Shown here piece after piece: positions 6,534 through 9,875 of a stretch of DNA of 9,875 bases. Source of the stretch: Dehalococcoidales bacterium (GTDB lineage: Bacteria; Chloroflexota; Dehalococcoidia; Dehalococcoidales; UBA5760). The position numbers and the translations under genes were made by a program. Numbering within the stretch: the first letter of the stretch is position 1; each line of letters opens with the position of its first letter. The notes beneath the pieces are model-generated. The model was not told where the DNA came from. It was given only the letters and a program-made list of their open reading frames with translations, and ran no database searches. The stretch is taken from contig JAGYOC010000165.1 of assembly GCA_018399795.1 (NCBI GenBank), positions 1 through 9,875 on the forward strand, in the 5' to 3' direction.

Positions 6534-9146
6534 TTATTTATCTTGCGGGTCTTTGTATTTCCGCTCACGTGCCATTTTCTGAAATTCGTATAGCCTGTTG
6601 AGTGCTTCAAGTGGTGTTAGCGAGTTTATGTCAAGGTTTTTCAGATCGTCCACTACCGGCGGGTCGGGTGCAAATAGCGGTATCTGCTGAACCGTTTTCT
6701 TCTCTGATTTTGCCTTCACCGCTACCTCTGTAGAATTTTTATTTGTTTCCAACCCATTGAGTACTGTACTGGCCTTCTGGATAACCGAATCAGGTAACCC
6801 GGCCAGCCGGGCCACGTGTATGCCATAGCTCTTGTCTACGCCACCTGGTATAACCTTGAAAAGGAAAACCAATTTGCCATTATCTTCGGTTATGGCGAAA
6901 TTGTAGTTCTTGACGCGGGGTAGGATATCGGACAATTGCACCAGCTCGTGGTAATGAGTGGCGAATAGTGTCTTTGCTCCCAGGCGAGGGCTATTGTGAA
7001 TGTGTTCACAAACGGCCTGAGCGATGGATAGGCCGTCGTAGGTACTGGTGCCACGCCCGATTTCATCCAATATTATCAGCGAGCGGGGCGTGGCATTATT
7101 GAGTATGTTCGCTGTCTCAACCATTTCTACCATGAAGGTGGATTGCCCTGAGGCTATGTCTTCACCGGCGCCGATGCGGGTGAAAATGCGGTCCACAAGA
7201 CCGATGGAGGCATAGTCCGCTGGTATGAAACTACCTATCTGAGCAAGAAGTACGTTCAAAGCGACCTGCCTGAGGTAGGTCGACTTGCCCGACATATTTG
7301 GTCCTGTCAGGATGATAATCTGGTTGTCATCATTGGACAGGTTAGTATCGTTGGGTATAAAACTACCCGGCGGTATGCCTCTCTCCACGATGGGGTGGCG
7401 GCCGTTGCTGATAGCTATGCCCACGTCGTCGGTCAGAACTGGTCTGGTGTACCCGTAACGTGCCGCTACTTCGGCTAGAGTTGACAGGACGTCGATATGT
7501 GCGATGGTGGAGGCGACCTCGCGAACCCTGTCGCTCACTGTGGCTACCTGTTTACATATTCTCTGGAAAATATTGGTTTCAATCTCGGTAATTCTTTCCC
7601 GGGCGTTTAAAATCATTGACTCGTATTCCTTGAGCTCGGCGGTGAAAAAGCGCTCGCCGCCTACCAGTGTTTGCTTCCTGATATAGTGTTGCGGTACCTG
7701 TTTCAGGTTGGACTTGGAAACTTCGATGTAATACCCGAAGACCCTGTTGTAGCCAATTTTCAGTGACTTTATACCGGTATTTTCTCTCTCTTGGCGCTCT
7801 AGATTGGCCAGATATTGCTTGGCATTGCTGCCCACCATTCGCAGTTTGTCCAGCTCATCAGAAAAGCCGGTTTTGACCACATTGCCTTCACCGAGTGATG
7901 AGGTAACCGGGTCTTCTAAAGCCTCGGTGATTAAATCCACAACATCATCTCTCGGTTTCAGCCCCCTTTTTAGCCAGTTGATGGATTCATCGTTTTCATT
8001 TTTGTCATCCAGTATTTCCATTAGAGTGGGAATGGCCTTAAGACTGTGTTTTAAACTGAGCATTTCACGCGGTGTGGATAAATTGCTTCTTACCCTGTTT
8101 ATCAGGCGCTCGATATCGGCAAGCTTGGTAAGAGAGGAAATTGTTTGGTTGCGGGCGGCAGTATTATTGAGGAACCAGGCGATGGCATCCTGTCGTTTGA
8201 CCAGTTCAGTTACATCGAGCAGTGGCTGTCCCAGCCAGCGCTTCAGAAGCCTGCTTCCCATCGGTGTTCTGGACAGGTTGATCACCGATAGGAGTGAACC
8301 CTCAATGCTTCTGAGGCGACTTGATTGGAAAAGCTCCAGGTTTTTCTGTGTCTGAGAATCAAGGGCCATAAACGATTCAGTCGAATAGGTGCTCAGTGTG
8401 GTGAGGTGACCGAGCACGGCTGGTTGTGTTTCCTGGATATACTTCAGTATGGCTCCGGCAGCGGTTATTGCCAGTGGCAGGTGCCCACAGCCATAGCCGT
8501 CGAGAGTGGTTACTCCGAAATGCCTGAACAGGGTATCGAGCGCACGGTTTGTTTCGAAATGGTGGTTATCAAGGCGGCTTATGGAAAAGCGGTGCTGGGA
8601 AAAGGGTAATTCCCATCCTTCAGCTGTGATGATTTCTGACGGTTTCAGCCTTTCTATCTCTGCATTTACCCGTTCGAGGGGTAATTGTGTCACGGCGAAA
8701 TCGCTGGTGGTAATATCGACATAAGCCATACCAGCCGAATCGTCGCCCATGGCCAGACCTACTAGGTAGTTATTGTCATTACTATGGAGCAGGCTGGGTT
8801 CGATAACTGTTCCCGGCGTTATTACCCTGACCACATCACGTTCTACAATACCCTTGGTTTCGCCGGGACGTGTTAGCTGCTCGCAGATAGCTATTTTATA
8901 ACCGCGGTTTATTAATCTGGCCAGATAGTTTTCCACTGCATGATAGGGTATGCCTGCCATGGGTATGTGGTTATCTTTACCTATTTCTCTTGATGTCAAT
9001 GTGATATCCAGTTCTCGTGAGGTAATTCTGGCGTCATCATCGAAGGTTTCGTAGAAATCTCCAAGGCGAAAGAGTAATATTTCGTGGGGGTAATTCTGCT
9101 TTATCTTGAGGTATTGTTTTCTAATTGGTGTAAGTGTCTGTTCCAT
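6534..9146 (-). CDS. mutS: DNA mismatch repair protein MutS
   Basis: This 870-aa protein is the dimeric ATPase that recognises mispaired or looped DNA and recruits MutL. The mismatch-reading wedge F-Y-E is at 31-33 within GDFYETFDDDA. The connector, lever and clamp domains occupy about 130-560. The ATPase domain has Walker A GPNMSGKST (615-623), the ABC signature region ASGQSTFMVEM (665-675), Walker B ILDEIGRGTS (692-701, with Asp694 and Glu695) and the switch histidine in ATHYHEL (729-735). The tail carries a likely sliding-clamp motif QIPLF (821-825) and the LTPLEALNRLYEFQKM dimerisation helix (843-858). These mark it as a true repair MutS (MutS1), not MutS2. No mutL is visible in the window. 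The ATG at 9146 has no Shine-Dalgarno, and a TAAAAT hexamer lies 8 nt upstream. uspA lies 129 nt upstream on the same strand. Confidence 0.99.
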   Translation of the reverse strand: MEQTLTPIRKQYLKIKQNYPHEILLFRLGDFYETFDDDARITSRELDITLTSREIGKDNHIPMAGIPYHAVENYLARLINRGYKIAICEQLTRPGETKGIVERDVVRVITPGTVIEPSLLHSNDNNYLVGLAMGDDSAGMAYVDITTSDFAVTQLPLERVNAEIERLKPSEIITAEGWELPFSQHRFSISRLDNHHFETNRALDTLFRHFGVTTLDGYGCGHLPLAITAAGAILKYIQETQPAVLGHLTTLSTYSTESFMALDSQTQKNLELFQSSRLRSIEGSLLSVINLSRTPMGSRLLKRWLGQPLLDVTELVKRQDAIAWFLNNTAARNQTISSLTKLADIERLINRVRSNLSTPREMLSLKHSLKAIPTLMEILDDKNENDESINWLKRGLKPRDDVVDLITEALEDPVTSSLGEGNVVKTGFSDELDKLRMVGSNAKQYLANLERQERENTGIKSLKIGYNRVFGYYIEVSKSNLKQVPQHYIRKQTLVGGERFFTAELKEYESMILNARERITEIETNIFQRICKQVATVSDRVREVASTIAHIDVLSTLAEVAARYGYTRPVLTDDVGIAISNGRHPIVERGIPPGSFIPNDTNLSNDDNQIIILTGPNMSGKSTYLRQVALNVLLAQIGSFIPADYASIGLVDRIFTRIGAGEDIASGQSTFMVEMVETANILNNATPRSLIILDEIGRGTSTYDGLSIAQAVCEHIHNSPRLGAKTLFATHYHELVQLSDILPRVKNYNFAITEDNGKLVFLFKVIPGGVDKSYGIHVARLAGLPDSVIQKASTVLNGLETNKNSTEVAVKAKSEKKTVQQIPLFAPDPPVVDDLKNLDINSLTPLEALNRLYEFQKMARERKYKDPQDK

Positions 9147-9154
9147 CGAAAACT

Positions 9155-9168
9155 ATTTTACAGTAAAA
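9155..9168 (-). promoter_or_regulatory. Perfect palindrome overlapping a -10-like hexamer before mutS
   Basis: TTTTAC (9156-9161) and GTAAAA (9163-9168) form a perfect 6+1+6 palindrome. On the minus strand its downstream half supplies TAAAAT (9160-9155), a 5/6 match to the -10 consensus, 8 nt before the mutS ATG. No convincing -35 is seen at 16-18 nt spacing. The position would suit either a repressor site over a promoter or simply an AT-rich -10 region of a leaderless transcript. Confidence 0.4.
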
Positions 9169-9275
9169 CACGGTGAAAAGGGAACGGTAGAAACATGTAC
9201 TACCAGGTAATGGTTTATCAATAGATATTTATGGATAGAGCGATATATCCGCAGGTTTGATTGGCTAACGTGCCT

Positions 9276-9731
9276 TCACGATCTGTTTTCTTTGGGTTTT
9301 CTTACCAGAATGGGCAGATCGGAATTTTTTAGTACAAAATCGGTTACGCTGCCAAAGACAATTCGGCCAAGTCCGCCATGGCCGTGAGTAGAGAGGGAAA
9401 TGAGGTCTATATCATTATTGTTGGCGTAGTCGACTATAGTTCTGCCCGGGTCTCCTGGTATTGTGATGCATTCCACGTGTATATGCTTCCTGCGGATTCT
9501 TCTTGCAACCCGCTGCAGGTATTCCCCCGATGCTTTCCCGTCTCTCTGAATTTTTTCGAGAGGAGTAGCATAATAATAGCCAATCAATGGCTGAACAACT
9601 GCACCTGGAGGTATGGTAACCTCGAGCAGTATTATCTTGCTATTGGCGCGGAGAGCTATCTCGATGGCATACGGTATAATCTGTTCGGCGAGGCTGGAAC
9701 CGTCAAGGCAGATAAGTATTTTCTCAAACAT
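9276..9731 (-). CDS. Universal stress protein (UspA family), ATP-binding type
   Basis: This single-domain 151-aa protein has the adenine-nucleotide-binding alpha/beta fold of the UspA family. Asp10 in ILICLDGS, near the end of the first strand, is the usual nucleotide-contacting residue. The C-terminal STHGHGGLGRIVFGSVTDFV (114-133) matches the ATP-binding G-2x-G-9x-G-S/T pattern, with the first glycine replaced by Ser114 as in many relatives, and it ends with the family's final beta strand LPILVRKP. Such proteins are cytoplasmic, usually dimeric, and linked to stress, energy limitation or signalling; the precise role here is unknown. The ATG at 9731 is supported by AAGGTGA at 9742-9736. It has its own promoter candidate upstream and no clear terminator downstream, so read-through towards mutS is possible. 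Confidence 0.94.
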   Translation of the reverse strand: MFEKILICLDGSSLAEQIIPYAIEIALRANSKIILLEVTIPPGAVVQPLIGYYYATPLEKIQRDGKASGEYLQRVARRIRRKHIHVECITIPGDPGRTIVDYANNNDIDLISLSTHGHGGLGRIVFGSVTDFVLKNSDLPILVRKPKENRS

Positions 9732-9795
9732 TTGATCACCTTACTAAAGAATCGGGATATATGTTGAATGCTAAGAATTACCTCGTGTATACAAT

Positions 9796-9824
9796 ATCGT
9801 ATTTCACTTATCTAATTATGTCAA
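9796..9824 (-). promoter_or_regulatory. Candidate sigma-70 type promoter of the universal stress protein gene
   Basis: On the minus strand a perfect -35 TTGACA (9824-9819) is followed after 17 nt by TACGAT (9801-9796, 4/6 to TATAAT). Transcription would begin at about 9789, giving a leader of roughly 58 nt that ends in the AAGGTGA ribosome site. This is the best promoter match in the window. The bases from 9825 to 9875 upstream of it show no gene that I can support. Confidence 0.6.
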
Positions 9825-9875
9825 GGATGGTTGCGTAATCAAGGTTAAAAGTATAAGATATTAAACGCCATAAAT

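Noticed and set aside
7804..8355. Plus-strand open frame of 183 codons antisense to mutS.
   Set aside because: It lies entirely inside the mutS coding region, has a serine- and leucine-rich composition typical of an antisense shadow, and matches no family I know.
9186..9250. Two short hairpins downstream of the stress gene: GGTAG/CTACC arms (9186-9204) and GGATA/TATCC arms (9233-9250).
   Set aside because: Each stem is only 5 bp with an 8 to 9 nt loop and no run of T follows, so they are not credible terminators.
9378..9767. Plus-strand open frame of 129 codons antisense to the universal stress protein gene.
   Set aside because: It runs across the well-supported stress gene and its start region, with no family features.
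9789..9802. ATAC-6 nt-GTAT inverted repeat over the -10 of the stress-gene promoter.
   Set aside because: Arms of 4 bp in AT-rich DNA are expected by chance.

Overview
The window is ordinary bacterial chromosome, densely coded, with roughly balanced base composition and no mobile element, RNA gene or CRISPR array that I can see. Gene content and protein style (a short class I ArgG of 399 aa, an ArgH beginning with a degenerate 'IRRRF' instead of the usual WGGRF, and a MutS of 870 aa) suggest a Dehalococcoidia-like member of the Chloroflexota. That placement is an impression from protein similarity, not a search result, and is held with moderate confidence only.

Layout: from about 5604 down to 1, all on the minus strand, runs an arginine biosynthesis operon in the order argJ-argB-argD-(alpha/beta hydrolase)-argG-argH. 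ArgH runs off the left edge. Genes are separated by 28 to 54 nt or overlap by 4 nt (argB/argD by GTGA, argD/hydrolase by ATGA), so the hydrolase looks like a built-in member of the operon. Facing away from argJ across a 126-nt divergent gap is a plus-strand fumarylacetoacetate hydrolase (FAH) family gene (5731-6486). It converges on mutS (9146-6534, minus strand). Upstream of mutS in the same direction is a universal stress protein gene (9731-9276), with a good sigma-70 type promoter in the last 75 bases of the window.

Together ArgJ, ArgB and ArgD cover the acetylated half of the pathway: acetyl transfer between N-acetylornithine and glutamate, phosphorylation of N-acetylglutamate, and transamination to N-acetylornithine. 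ArgG and ArgH convert citrulline to arginine. The genes for the reductase (argC) and ornithine carbamoyltransferase (argF) are not in the window; an uncharacterised alpha/beta hydrolase occupies the slot between argD and argG where argF might be expected. MutS and UspA have no obvious link to arginine synthesis.

Points worth a second look: the alpha/beta hydrolase locked into the arg operon by a 4-nt overlap; an ArgB with no N-terminal helix of the arginine-sensitive type but a C-terminus resembling that class; argJ and mutS both lacking a Shine-Dalgarno sequence and having a -10-like hexamer 6 to 8 nt before the start codon, which suggests leaderless mRNAs; and short inverted repeats overlapping the FAH-gene and mutS promoter regions. 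I did not find a strong candidate for a wholly undescribed system.
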